In this document: positions 1-9,900 of the stretch, one piece after another
Position numbering within the stretch: position 1 is the first letter of the stretch
How the letters are laid out: each line of letters starts with the position of its first letter
Origin: Flavobacterium sp. LHD-85
Lineage (GTDB): Bacteria > Bacteroidota > Bacteroidia > Flavobacteriales > Flavobacteriaceae
DNA: 42,417 nt
Assembly: GCF_030929595.1 (NCBI RefSeq)
Contig: NZ_JAVFVR010000022.1
Location: forward strand, 1 to 42,417
Reading direction: 5' to 3'
Translations under genes and position numbers: made by a program
The notes under the pieces: model-generated
The model's input: the letters and a program-made list of their open reading frames with translations, nothing else
Database searches by the model: none
What the model was told of the DNA's origin: nothing

Positions 1-144
1 TTATCCTGTATAGTCAGGATGTTTTGAAATAAAATGTTTATCTACTTGTGATAATCTATTTCTTCTGATTTTCAATATTATCAATATCTTTTGATAATAT
101 TGAAGAATCAAAAAAATAAATTCATTCTTACTTTTACTAAATTG

Positions 145-171
145 GCCTTTCAGATTCTGAAGGGCTTTTTT
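145..171 (+). terminator. Hairpin with T-tract (probable intrinsic terminator)
   Basis: A 9-bp stem (GCCTTTCAG against CTGAAGGGC, one G-T pair) closes on a 3-nt loop and is followed by six T on the plus strand. It lies just beyond the 3' end of the HNH gene on the opposite strand. It probably ends a plus-strand transcript entering from the left of the window, and may also mark the end of the minus-strand defence transcript. Confidence 0.6.
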
Positions 172-191
172 ATGTATAAAAATTAATGCCA

Positions 192-1244
192 TTAATCTTT
201 CATATAGGAGAAACCATTATTACTGGCAATAGTAATTAAAGGCTGGATTGTTTCTTTAAATCGTACATAATCCCACCCGTTATCATCTAAATCAGGAAAA
301 ATACTAAGATATTCCTCCAAATATTTATTCTTGGAGTTATAACTTTTAACTACTTCAAAAGCTGTCTTCTGCAGAGTATAAAATTTATCAAAATGTTTAT
401 CTATCAAAGGGAGCTTATTACTTTTAAACGAATTAAAATTTTTATCAATTGGAATTAGATTCCAAATTAAATCATGAGAAACAAATGCATGAGGTACAAA
501 ATGGTCCAAAGCATATTTTTTCTCATCGAAAACCAATTTTTTATTTGTAAAAATACAATCTACTGCCCCCAATTCATTAAATACAAATTTCCAATATTCA
601 TTTGTTTGTTTAATTAGTGAATTTCTTGTAATTGTCTTGTATATTTTATTTGGAATATCCGGAACATTTGGATTTCTCTTTTGAAGAAAAATCGACAAAT
701 TCCAATAGCAGAAGCCCTTAAGTATCTTTGAATTTAGTTTAAGATAAGAAATCCAACTTGGATTTATCTCAATATGATTTTTTTCTAAACGATAGAGACA
801 GCCATTATCAAAATTCTGCGAAAACAAATAGATCTCATTACGTGTTCCTGAAAACCAAGATGAAATAAACCAATGCGGAACATTTTTATCAAAATGATTC
901 AAAATATTGATAGTCTCGATCTTCTTGGTATTTTCTAAAACAAAATTTATGACTTTTTTGTTTTCATTTATTGTTAGATTTTCGATTTTTATGATAGCCC
1001 TTACTGAATCTTGAATAAGATCCTGCTTACCAAAAGAAACATGAAAATAGTTAACGGTATACCAAGGATTACTTATCATTCTTGAGAATAGCTCCCTCTT
1101 TTTAATAATTATGTTCCCCTCCTCTACTAATTCAAGAATAGCTAAAAACCAATAAAACTTGTAAGTTGCAGAAGTATTAGCGAAAACTGAAGCCAATTTA
1201 CCGACTGGTAAAAAATGTGAGTTTGGTAGGTCCATACAAACCAA
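192..1244 (-). CDS. HNH endonuclease-like protein
   Basis: A 350-aa protein whose C-terminal third carries an HNH-type nuclease signature: Asp247-His248 in DHFVPH, then HDLIWNLIPID (257-267), Asn271 and Lys274, the usual D-H...N...N/K order of a beta-beta-alpha-metal nuclease. There are no CxxC zinc knuckles. The N-terminal 200 residues (LPVGKLASVF, TYKFYWFLAIL) resemble the accessory domain of HNH proteins often found in defence loci, but I cannot assign it a role. It is the last clear gene of a minus-strand series that includes a methyltransferase and a PD-(D/E)xK protein, so restriction of foreign DNA is the natural inference. Met4 is an alternative start. Nuclease fold likely; target unknown. 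Confidence 0.75.
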   Translation of the reverse strand: MVCMDLPNSHFLPVGKLASVFANTSATYKFYWFLAILELVEEGNIIIKKRELFSRMISNPWYTVNYFHVSFGKQDLIQDSVRAIIKIENLTINENKKVINFVLENTKKIETINILNHFDKNVPHWFISSWFSGTRNEIYLFSQNFDNGCLYRLEKNHIEINPSWISYLKLNSKILKGFCYWNLSIFLQKRNPNVPDIPNKIYKTITRNSLIKQTNEYWKFVFNELGAVDCIFTNKKLVFDEKKYALDHFVPHAFVSHDLIWNLIPIDKNFNSFKSNKLPLIDKHFDKFYTLQKTAFEVVKSYNSKNKYLEEYLSIFPDLDDNGWDYVRFKETIQPLITIASNNGFSYMKD

Positions 1245-1333
1245 TTTAAATTAAAATATTTGAAGATAAATTTAGCTAAAAATTACATCTTATAAAGAAT
1301 AATAAAAGGTAAAGATTCATACTTTATTCCAAT

Positions 1334-1711
1334 TTAAATACTAATTACTAAATGTAGCAATATAAAATAGAACAAACCAGTACTTGATACTAACAAAAAA
1401 TTATAAACAATAGTACCTATCTTAATTTTCAGATATTTAAAAACATAGATTAAATAATATAGCCATGGTTTGCAATGTACATAACCATCTTTATTTACTT
1501 CATGGCTACTTGATATTAAAGAAGATACAAACCATAAAATTTGGATCGCTTCCCTACGTCTTGCAAAAGGAATTCCGTCTTTTAAATTATTTAGATTTTG
1601 TTCAAGTGTACTTCGTGAAACAAAATCAATCACCAAGTGAACTTCTCCTTCAAAATGAGGATTATTATTAGATGATTGATACAAATTAACAGCATCATCT
1701 ACATTAAGCAT
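1334..1711 (-). CDS. Hypothetical small protein, possibly a remnant
   Basis: A 125-aa ORF that I do not recognise. Residues 20-75 look like a folded soluble segment (GEVHLVIDFVSR, IPFARRREAIQILWFVSSLI), while the last 45 residues are hydrophobic and low in complexity (LIYVFKYLKIKIGTIVYNFLL), with no conserved-looking end. It sits between the PD-(D/E)xK gene and the HNH gene on the same strand, with AT-rich gaps of about 90 and 175 bp. It could be a truncated gene whose original 3' end was lost or frameshifted. A reading frame on the opposite strand here is shorter and has no recognisable content. Confidence 0.35.
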   Translation of the reverse strand: MLNVDDAVNLYQSSNNNPHFEGEVHLVIDFVSRSTLEQNLNNLKDGIPFARRREAIQILWFVSSLISSSHEVNKDGYVHCKPWLYYLIYVFKYLKIKIGTIVYNFLLVSSTGLFYFILLHLVISI

Positions 1712-1887
1712 TGGAGAGCCTGTAAGCTCTTTATAAAAATATGCAAAGATGATCCATAAAAATTACATAAAATCTTTATAATTCATTTGATTACTAATCT
1801 ATTTTAGGTTTCGAACACTAAAATATTACCAGATAACATAAAAAAGAGATATAAACAGCATTATTTATTAAACAATAAGACAAAATA

Positions 1888-2574
1888 TTATTCACACAAA
1901 TTAACAAAATAGTGATTTAACCTAATCTTTGTTTGATTTGTTTTTTCACTTTCAGAAATAGATTTAACTATCCTAACATCCTGAAAATTACAAGTATTAA
2001 AAAGCAAATCATTTGAAAACCAGCTCAAAGGTGATTTAATTTTACCATCAATCAATTCTTGAATCCAATTGTTAATAGTAGAATGCCAGTACTTTCCATC
2101 TTCATTCTGAATATAACCAATTATTGCACTATGATCTAAATTTACTCCATGAACATTATACTTGAATCGTTCAATTCCTCCAGAAAACTTAGTTGGATCA
2201 CTACCCAAAACATATTCTTTTTCTCTATTAACAGGCATTGAAGTTGTTAATCGTTTAGCTTCAATAGTGAAAAAAGGTGTTGAATCAGAAAAATGTCTAA
2301 AAACGCCAATATCGACCCGCCTGTCTATACCTTTAATTTGTTTTTGTTTGGTTTCTGCTTGAAAAATAAACGCTTGGTCTTTGGAAAAATAGCTTAATGT
2401 TTTACCAAGCTGTTCATTTAAATTTTCTTCAGAATCAATTACATTACCTTTAAAATGTTCTTGAAACTTACATAGAGTTTCTTCTAAAAAAACAATTAGT
2501 TTTTCTTTAATTGTACCTTTTTTTATTGACGGATTAGGAGCATTACCTATTAAGTTATGGTTATCTTTTAGCAT
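1888..2574 (-). CDS. PD-(D/E)xK restriction endonuclease-like protein
   Basis: A 228-aa soluble protein with the layout of a PD-(D/E)xK nuclease: Glu54 (NEQLGKTL), Asp88 in RRVDIGVF, and Glu105-Ala-Lys107 in FFTIEAKRL, the D-x(n)-ExK catalytic triad. Its ATG overlaps the last base of the upstream methyltransferase stop region at 2574, so the two are translationally coupled and probably form a cognate modification-restriction pair. It would cut unmodified DNA at a site recognised either by itself or jointly with the methyltransferase. The recognition sequence cannot be read from the DNA. Family assignment rests on motif order and context only. Confidence 0.75.
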   Translation of the reverse strand: MLKDNHNLIGNAPNPSIKKGTIKEKLIVFLEETLCKFQEHFKGNVIDSEENLNEQLGKTLSYFSKDQAFIFQAETKQKQIKGIDRRVDIGVFRHFSDSTPFFTIEAKRLTTSMPVNREKEYVLGSDPTKFSGGIERFKYNVHGVNLDHSAIIGYIQNEDGKYWHSTINNWIQELIDGKIKSPLSWFSNDLLFNTCNFQDVRIVKSISESEKTNQTKIRLNHYFVNLCE

Positions 2575-5549
2575 TAGTATCCAGCATAATAAAGATCAAC
2601 AATAGTTTCATCAGCATCTCTTAAAGCAATAGATTGCAGCCAATACCTTAACTCTTTGGGTTTAATCAAATAGATTAAATCTCCATCATATATTTTTACA
2701 ACTCTATTTATTCTGTAACTAGTCCCTATCTTATTGTAAACTAATTCAGAAATGTGATTTTCAATCTCTATTTCAGTCTTTAGAGTCCTGAATATAATGT
2801 TGTTTTCATCTCCATACTCAAAAATAGAACAAATAAAAGATTCTGTTTGATAAATGCTTTTTTGCAAATACTTTTTGGCTTTAGTTTCAAACAATGAATT
2901 CAAAATACCAGCAAATGTTTCTGCAAAACGATTCAAATCTTTTTCAGTCGTAACTTCTAAAGCTTTAACATTATTGTCTTTTCCTAAAAATTCTAAACCG
3001 TAATCCAATGTATCATTTATCAAAATTTTATCAAACTGCGTTAGTTCAATTTCTTCTTCATATTCTGGAAATGGTATACCTAAAATATCTTTCTGTAATG
3101 TAGTTTTTGTTGAACGGCTTACACCACTTCTGGCGCTAGTCGCTAGAATATAAAATCTATAAAGAGGATTATCTTTAATCCTAAAATAAACATTTTTTAA
3201 TTCTTCCCTTTCACTTAAAGGAGAATGGATACCAATGATTTCATTTTTATATCCCAGTTTGAGATCGCTAAAAAAAACCGGAATTGAATGTGAACCAATA
3301 TTCTTTTTAATCAATAATAATGGTGGTTCAAATATTTTTTCATTTCTAGGCCACTGAAAATATTTTGAAGTATTTTTTTCTGTTTTTTCAATCCCTTTTT
3401 CAGAAAAATATTCGGGTTCAACATAATCAAGGTCCATAAGGTAATCGGCTTCAGAATATCCTCCTTTTTTCTTTTCAAAATCAGATTCTACCAACTCTTC
3501 ATCTTTTTTTCCTTTAATAAATCCATCACCATAAATCCATCCTTTTTTCTTTCTCTGATCTAAAAAATCTTTTAAACTTTGAAAACTAGTTAGTCTATTT
3601 ATGAAAGGAACCAATCGACCACCACCAAGTAAATTAGATTTCCAAATAAAAGGATTATCTAAAGCATCCGTTTTACCTACTTTATGAAAATCATAATGAT
3701 CAATCTCAAAATATTGACGCTCTTTTGCTGTCTTTAATTTTTTTACCGTAATATGATAAATAGGATTTTTGTCAGGAACTTTGTTTTCAAGAAAAAATGC
3801 AGAAACTGCTACATTTTTCTCATTCCCTTTATTTTTAAAAAGTGTATTACTTAAATAGGTAAAATCAATTATTTGAGGAATGTTGTATTCAGCAAACAAC
3901 CATTTCCTAAAGTTTATAGGCTTTTGAGAATTATTATACAATAATGGACCAGAAGGTAATATAAAAGAAAGTAATCCTATCTCTTTTTTTAAAAGATTCA
4001 TAGCTATTATAGTAAACAATAAAGCACTTTGATTATTAGGCACTTGTTCTACCAATTTTAATCCAGTAATAACACTATTAATTTTAGTTTCCCTTACTCC
4101 ATATTCAATAAAAGGAGGATTACCAATAATTAAATCAAATTTTTTATCTATGTTTTTAGGATACCAGTCAAAAAAGTCTTCCCCTACAACATTATTACTT
4201 AAATCGTCAAAGCGAAGATTTTCCCATATAACTTTTGGTGACAAAATATCGCATAAAGTTAAGCTTAAACTAAAAATAGCTAAATCAACAGCTTCATTAG
4301 AAATATCAATACCATAAACACTGTCTTTTAATAAGCTTTTTAGTTCACTTAAATTTTCTTTACCAGGAAAAAACCATTCACCTGTCTTTTCATAATTTGA
4401 AACTCTCCACCAATCAATAATTCGTTTATAAGCAGAAACTAAAAAAATTCCTGAACCACAAGCTGGATCTAATATCTTAAAATTCTCTTTTGGATGATTG
4501 ATAGGCATACACTCATCAATCATAAAACTAACCAAATACGAAGGGGTATAAGCAACTCCTGTACTATTATCAGCCTCTAAAAACATCTCATAAATACTAC
4601 TGATTAACTCAATAGGTAGGTAATTAAATGAATATAATCTCCAAAAAACGAATTGATTTTTATCTAATACTCCTGATAAAAAATCAGCTAAAGGAGACAA
4701 ATCTTTTACTTTTATTTGTTCTTTATAAGCATCTGATAAATAAAATATTTTACCATTAAAATGATTGCTCAAATATTCGAACAGGTTTAAAGTATATTGA
4801 TTTCCCTTTCGAATTGTTTCTGTAAAATCAGTAGAAAATCCAAATTTTTCTTGATTAAAAAAATCAGTCGCAAAAACCCTTGTTTCTTTTCCATTTTCGT
4901 CAACATCTACTCTTTCTTCTAAGTATTTAACTAAAATCCCTAAAACTAAAAGCTTGCTTGCAATTGTTTTATCTAATTTAATTACATCAAGAAATTGATC
5001 TCTTGTTATTTTAAGTTGAGAAATAAGTTTTTCATAAGCAGTTTCTCCATAACCAAAATCATATTGGGTTTGTTCCCAGAAAGAACCATTGTCAAATTTT
5101 TTTGCTGAATATTCTTTATATTTTTTAACAGCATCACCAACTATTTTTAACGTCTCAAAAGGGGATACTTGTAAATCACCGCTTTTGGTTTGCTCAACAG
5201 GCTTAGATGAATTAAAAAATTTTATTTCCGATTTAGTAATTACTAAGTACAAACGAACTTCTGTACTACTCCAAACATTTTTATGAATTTCTACAACATC
5301 TTGTTCCTTTACGGTAAAATCAAAGATATAAAGTTGAGGCTTTGGGGGACTACTTAAATTCGGAAAATTTCTAAAATAAACAGCATCCGCTCCAACCTTT
5401 TTTGCTTTCTCAAGTGACAAACGTTGATAATAGTTGATATTTGCCTTATCAAGCTCACATGTACGAATTAAACCAAAGGAATTGCCATCAGCATTGAGCA
5501 TCTCTAGCTGAGATAATCCACTAATATATTCATTTGTTTCTATATCCAT
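2574..5549 (-). CDS. N6-adenine DNA methyltransferase of a restriction-modification system
   Basis: A 991-aa protein with the Eco57I/type IIG-like methyltransferase core: SAM-binding motif I DPACGSG at 361-367 and catalytic motif IV NPPF at 477-480, giving gamma-class N6-adenine methylation. The roughly 340 residues before the core (QLYIFDFTV, VRLYLVITKSEIKFF) resemble the N-terminal region of stand-alone type II/IIG enzymes. The roughly 500 after it would hold target recognition. It is larger than a simple type II methyltransferase, so it may carry specificity for the adjacent nuclease. It is the second gene of a minus-strand set, about 180 bp after the XRE regulator and overlapping the nuclease gene. 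BREX PglX is an alternative, but no other BREX gene is present. Confidence 0.9.
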   Translation of the reverse strand: MDIETNEYISGLSQLEMLNADGNSFGLIRTCELDKANINYYQRLSLEKAKKVGADAVYFRNFPNLSSPPKPQLYIFDFTVKEQDVVEIHKNVWSSTEVRLYLVITKSEIKFFNSSKPVEQTKSGDLQVSPFETLKIVGDAVKKYKEYSAKKFDNGSFWEQTQYDFGYGETAYEKLISQLKITRDQFLDVIKLDKTIASKLLVLGILVKYLEERVDVDENGKETRVFATDFFNQEKFGFSTDFTETIRKGNQYTLNLFEYLSNHFNGKIFYLSDAYKEQIKVKDLSPLADFLSGVLDKNQFVFWRLYSFNYLPIELISSIYEMFLEADNSTGVAYTPSYLVSFMIDECMPINHPKENFKILDPACGSGIFLVSAYKRIIDWWRVSNYEKTGEWFFPGKENLSELKSLLKDSVYGIDISNEAVDLAIFSLSLTLCDILSPKVIWENLRFDDLSNNVVGEDFFDWYPKNIDKKFDLIIGNPPFIEYGVRETKINSVITGLKLVEQVPNNQSALLFTIIAMNLLKKEIGLLSFILPSGPLLYNNSQKPINFRKWLFAEYNIPQIIDFTYLSNTLFKNKGNEKNVAVSAFFLENKVPDKNPIYHITVKKLKTAKERQYFEIDHYDFHKVGKTDALDNPFIWKSNLLGGGRLVPFINRLTSFQSLKDFLDQRKKKGWIYGDGFIKGKKDEELVESDFEKKKGGYSEADYLMDLDYVEPEYFSEKGIEKTEKNTSKYFQWPRNEKIFEPPLLLIKKNIGSHSIPVFFSDLKLGYKNEIIGIHSPLSEREELKNVYFRIKDNPLYRFYILATSARSGVSRSTKTTLQKDILGIPFPEYEEEIELTQFDKILINDTLDYGLEFLGKDNNVKALEVTTEKDLNRFAETFAGILNSLFETKAKKYLQKSIYQTESFICSIFEYGDENNIIFRTLKTEIEIENHISELVYNKIGTSYRINRVVKIYDGDLIYLIKPKELRYWLQSIALRDADETIVDLYYAGY

Positions 5550-5729
5550 TAACTATTTTCTTAGAATACAAAAATGCGAAAATTTGATTAAACTATGTAA
5601 GATTTCGGATTCTATTTTTAATAATTATAGAGCCTAGCTTACATAAATTACAGTATAAACTTAAATTATATAAAGCTACAACAAATAATTTTTAATTATA
5701 TTATCTATAACCTTCTAACTATTACTCTA

Positions 5730-6074
5730 CTACAACTCTTCAATTCTTAAGACCTCATTTCTAATTACCTTACTGCAACTTTCATTGAAAGTTTGCTTTA
5801 TTGTAACTCTAATTTTATCATATTTTGGTACAGGAAACTGAACTAAGTCAGAAATATTTTTAAAACCAAAAGCCTTGGCGAGTAAAGGTAAATGCCGAGT
5901 AGAATACTTGTGTCTCTGAGTAAATGATTCTACATTACCTACAAAAGTTTTGGAAAGTCCCATTTTTAAACTTAAATTTTCCTTGCTCACACCTTGTTCT
6001 TTTCTCAAAAATTTTACATGATTTACTAATTCAAAATCAAATTGAGTCGTTTCAAATTCTAATATTTTATTCAT
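5730..6074 (-). CDS. XRE-family helix-turn-helix regulator (controller-like)
   Basis: A small DNA-binding protein with an XRE helix-turn-helix (HVKFLRKEQGVSKENLSLKMG, followed by GLSKTFVGNVES), then a short C-terminal tail. An upstream in-frame ATG at 6098 exists, but it lies inside a perfect 18-bp palindrome that looks like this protein's own operator. The internal ATG at 6074 (MNKILEF) is therefore preferred, giving about 114 aa. Position ahead of the methyltransferase and nuclease genes suggests a C-protein-like role, delaying restriction until modification is in place. Autoregulation is inferred from the palindrome. Confidence 0.8.
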   Translation of the reverse strand: MNKILEFETTQFDFELVNHVKFLRKEQGVSKENLSLKMGLSKTFVGNVESFTQRHKYSTRHLPLLAKAFGFKNISDLVQFPVPKYDKIRVTIKQTFNESCSKVIRNEVLRIEEL

Positions 6075-6088
6075 AAGTTTATTTTTTT

Positions 6089-6106
6089 TATCCAACATGT
6101 TGGATA
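6089..6106. promoter_or_regulatory. Perfect 18-bp palindrome, probable operator of the XRE regulator
   Basis: TATCCAACATGTTGGATA reads identically on both strands. It is centred about 24 bp upstream of the preferred start codon of the XRE gene (6074) and contains the alternative ATG at 6096-6098. On the plus strand the TTG at 6100-6102 is exactly 19 bp before TATATTTG at 6122-6129, so bound protein would also cover the -33 element of a divergent promoter. Confidence 0.65.
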
Positions 6107-6129
6107 TTTGAAGAATATTATTATATTTG
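6100..6129 (+). promoter_or_regulatory. Bacteroidetes-type promoter pointing into non-coding DNA
   Basis: TTG at 6100-6102, a 19-bp spacer, then TATATTTG at 6122-6129 fit the Bacteroidetes -33/-7 pattern (TTG, TAnnTTTG). No ORF follows for about 850 bp on this strand, so the transcript would begin as non-coding RNA across the hairpin-rich region 6180-6380. The -33 lies in the XRE palindrome. Confidence 0.4.
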
Positions 6130-6903
6130 TGTTAGCGAAATGACAATTAGCCAATTGCGCATAATAGACGATTATTTCTCGTTCCGTAAAGTCCTAATTT
6201 AGCAAACGAGAGTGTCGTGAAGTCGCTCCATGTCAAAAAGTTTCTTACTTTTGCATACGGCATGCGAGCGGTTCTCACGTAAGCTTTCAATTGCAACAAT
6301 AATTTATTATTGTAGGTATTAGGACACCTGCGGATTGAAAGTGTGAGACCGCTCCTTGCTTTTTTTGCAAGCTATCTCACATTCCGAAATATCGTTCCAT
6401 AAAAACTTATGTATGAGAACGAACTACTTTAAACCAGTTATTGTCCGTCCACCTTAAAGGTCAACTTTTTGATTGCCTTTACAAGACAAAACGAGGCATT
6501 TACATTATTAATTTACTCTCCTACGAGAATAACTTATTTGCAAAATATTTATAATAGCTTCTATTGAAAACTATCATAAATATTCACTCTTTCATTTTAT
6601 ACCTAGAATGTCGGCATAAATCTCTTTTAAACTTGCACTTTAAAAGTATATCCTTTATTTCTATTTCACAACTGAAAGTTTAAAATGTTTTCTAAAAATT
6701 CACATCAAAACAATTCCTTCAGATTAACTAAATTCTGATGGATGGATTGATTTGAATAAATAAAAATATCCATTACATGCAAGACAACCACAAGTAAACG
6801 GAGTTGAGACTTCCCAATCATTAACAAATAAACTTAAATGTGTATGAAATAAACCATTGAAGAAAAAATTTAAATTTCAACTTCATTTCAAGATAAAATA
6901 AAA

Positions 6904-6940
6904 GGTCCTCTAACTCTTCTTGGCGGTTGACTAGAGGACC
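6904..6940 (+). promoter_or_regulatory. 5' leader hairpin upstream of the SusC gene
   Basis: GGTCCTCTA (6904-6912) and TAGAGGACC (6932-6940) form a perfect 9-bp stem with a 19-nt loop, ending 41 bp before the SusC start codon. There is no T-tract after it, so it is not an ordinary terminator. A leader element controlling the SusC operon is a reasonable reading. Confidence 0.4.
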
Positions 6941-6981
6941 ATAGCTAATCAAATCATCGTTTAACTAACCAATCCAATATT

Positions 6982-9900
6982 ATGAATAATTTTTCATTTT
7001 ATAAGGATGGGAAAGCTATTTATTGCCTTTTTTTTATGTGGCTATGTCTGTCTTTCTCATCTCTTTTCGCCAAATCTTCGGATCGGCATAACATTTCTTT
7101 TCCTAAACAGCATAAGGTTCAGGGGACTGTAACAGACGGTACCAATCCTCTGCCTGGCGTCACCATTGCCATTAAAAATAAAAAAAACAATGCCGTAATT
7201 TCAGATTACAGCGGTCAATTTACACTCTCTTCCTCTCCATATGACACTCTGGTAGTATCATATATAGGTTTTAAAACTTCTCTAATTCCCATTCAGGGAC
7301 GTTCAGTTGTAAACATCATACTTTTAACTGATACCAAAACACTACAGGAAGTAATTGTCAATGCAGGTTATTATAATGTAAAAGACAAAGAACGAACCGG
7401 AAGTATTGCCAGAATTACATCGAAGGATATAGCAACACAGCCTATAACGAATATTGTAGGTACTATGCAGGGCCGAATGGCAGGTGTAAACATTGTTCAG
7501 GAAAGCGGCATTCCGGGCGGCGGTTTTCAAATTAATATCCGGGGACTTAATAGTCTTAGGACCAGTGCAAATTCACCATTTTACCTCATCGATGGCGTTC
7601 CATACTCCAGTGATCCTATCAGCGACCGGCAGACTTCTACTTCAATTCCCGGTGACGGCAATCCTTTGGCCAGCATTAACCCGAATGATATTGAGAGCAT
7701 TGAAGTGCTTAAAGATGCTGATGCAACTGCAATCTACGGTTCAAGAGGTGCGAACGGAGTAGTTTTGATAACCACAAAAAAAGGAAAAACAGGAAAAACC
7801 ACTTTCAACATTGACACTAACCATTCATTTGGTAAAGTAACAAAAATGATGAAAATGATGAACACTGACCAATATCTTAAAATGCGCAGGGAAGCATTTG
7901 CTAATGACGGAATTACAACATACCCTGCTAACGCCTATGATGTGAACGGAACATGGGATCAGAACCGCTACACCGATTGGCAAAAAAAGCTTATTGGCGG
8001 GACGGCTGAAACATTTTTCATCCAAGCCACCGCAAGCGGTGGCACTGAACAATCACGATACCTCTTTAGCGGGAATTACAGAACCGAAAGCAGTGTTTAT
8101 CCCGGCGATTTTTTATATAAAAAAGGCGGCGGCCGATTTAGTTTTAATCATAAGTCAGTAGACAATCGCTTCATTTTTAATTTTTCAGCAAGTTATATGG
8201 CACAAGACAATGATCTTCCGTGGATAGATTTTGTAACCTTATCACGTCAGCTTGCACCGAATGCTCCAAATTTATACGACCAATATGGAAACTTGAACTG
8301 GGAAAACAATACTTGGGAGAATCCCTTAGCAAATCTAGAAAGCAAAAGTTTAGCAAACACAACGGATTTGATCGCGAATTCTGTTATTTCTTATAAAATA
8401 ATTGACAACCTGTTAATTAAGTCCAATTTTGGATTTACAGACTTAAAGAATATTGACAGTCGCTCACTTCCTTCCACAATGTATAATCCCTCATTTAATC
8501 TTACCAGTCAGCAATCATCAATTTATCAAAATCAGTTTAACAGAAACTCATGGATTGTTGAACCGCAGCTAAACTGGAATAAAACTTTTGGACGCTCTTC
8601 ATTCGACATTCTTGCAGGTACAACATATCAAAATCAAAAAAGCGAGAAATTAGCATTTCTCTCCAGCGGATTTTCAAGCAACAGTCTGCTTTATAATAGT
8701 TCATCAGCATCGCAGACCGTTATTCTAAATAACGATGAAATCATCTATAAATATCAAGCCTTTTTTGGGCGTCTAAACTACACCTATGACAGCAAATATA
8801 TAATTAATCTGACTGCCAGAAGGGACGGTTCAAGCCGATTTGGTCCTGGTAAACAGTTTTCAACTTTTGGAGCAGCAGGGCTTGCCTGGATATTCTCTAA
8901 TGAATCATTTATAAAAGATAAAGTTAATTTTTTAAGTTTTGGAAAATTGCGCACAAGTTATGGAACAACTGGAAATGACCAGATTGGAGACTATCAATTT
9001 CTAGATACCTACCTCAGTTCCAACTTAAATTACGGGGGCGTCATTGGCCTGCTTCCTGCCCGTTTATACAACCCTGATTTTAGCTGGGAAACAAATAAGA
9101 AGTGGGAAGGTTCCTTGGAACTGGGTTTTCTACGCGACAGAATTTTTCTAACAACCTCCTACTATAAAAACCGGTCTTCTAACCAACTGGTTGGCTTACC
9201 TCTTCCGGGAACTACCGGATTTGCCTCAATTCAGCAGAACCTTAATGCAGAAGTGGAAAATTATGGACTTGAAGTAACCTTACATATAAATCCCTTTAAG
9301 ACCAAAAATTTCACATGGACGGCTGACTTCAATATAACTAAAGCAGGTAATAAACTTCTCTCATATCCCGGTTTGGAAAACTCAAGTTATAGAAGTCAAT
9401 TTGTAGTGGGCCAGCCAACTACAATTCGAAAATTATTTAACTTCAAATCGGTTGATCCTCAAACAGGTCTGTATCAATTTGAAGATGTAAACGGAGATGG
9501 AATCATTTCCTATGAATATGACCGCGAAACAGTTAGAGATTTCAATCCTGAATTTTACGGAGGATTGAACAATCTGCTTACTTTTAAAGGACTGCAACTC
9601 GACTTTCTTTTTCAATTTGTGAAACAAGAGAACTTTAATTTTGCTAATACCCAGCGCTCGGCAGGACATTTCGCCAATAAACCAACTGAATATGTTGACA
9701 GCTGGAGTCAGCCCGGGAATATAGCGCCCTATCAGAGATATGCAACAAACACAAATCAATCAGCCTCACAGCGTAGTGAATTCTTCAGTTTAAGTACGGG
9801 GGCTGTAAGTGATGCATCATTTATAAGGCTTAAAAACGTCTCGCTATCTTACAATTTCCCTAAAGAGTTAACACCTAATATGGGCTGCCGTCTATCATTT

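Larger units (their letters stand above)
6099..6981. other. Intergenic region with structured segment, no gene
   Basis: No convincing ORF lies in these roughly 880 bp. The left part holds inverted repeats. CTCGTT and AACGAG flank about 20 bp near 6179-6210. A long imperfect repeat pairs 6266-6290 with 6334-6354, enclosing a CAATAAT/ATTATTG hairpin. An alternative hairpin at 6343-6380 pairs GTGAGA with TCTCAC and CTTGC with GCAAG around a T7 loop. The right part (6400-6900) is AT-rich and plain except for a 9-bp-stem hairpin at 6904-6940 just before the SusC gene. TTACTTTTGC at 6245-6254 is one base from the CTnDOT-type attachment core GTAnnTTTGC, but no partner copy was found. Confidence 0.5.

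Noticed and set aside
1..192. 63-aa minus-strand ORF overlapping the HNH stop (TAATG)
   Set aside because: It reads straight through the hairpin and T-tract at 145-171, has no recognisable content and is Lys/Ile-rich low-complexity sequence. The TAATG overlap is its only support.
6245..6254. TTACTTTTGC as an ICE attachment site
   Set aside because: One base off GTAnnTTTGC, also resembles a -7 promoter element, and no second copy marking the other element end was found in the window.
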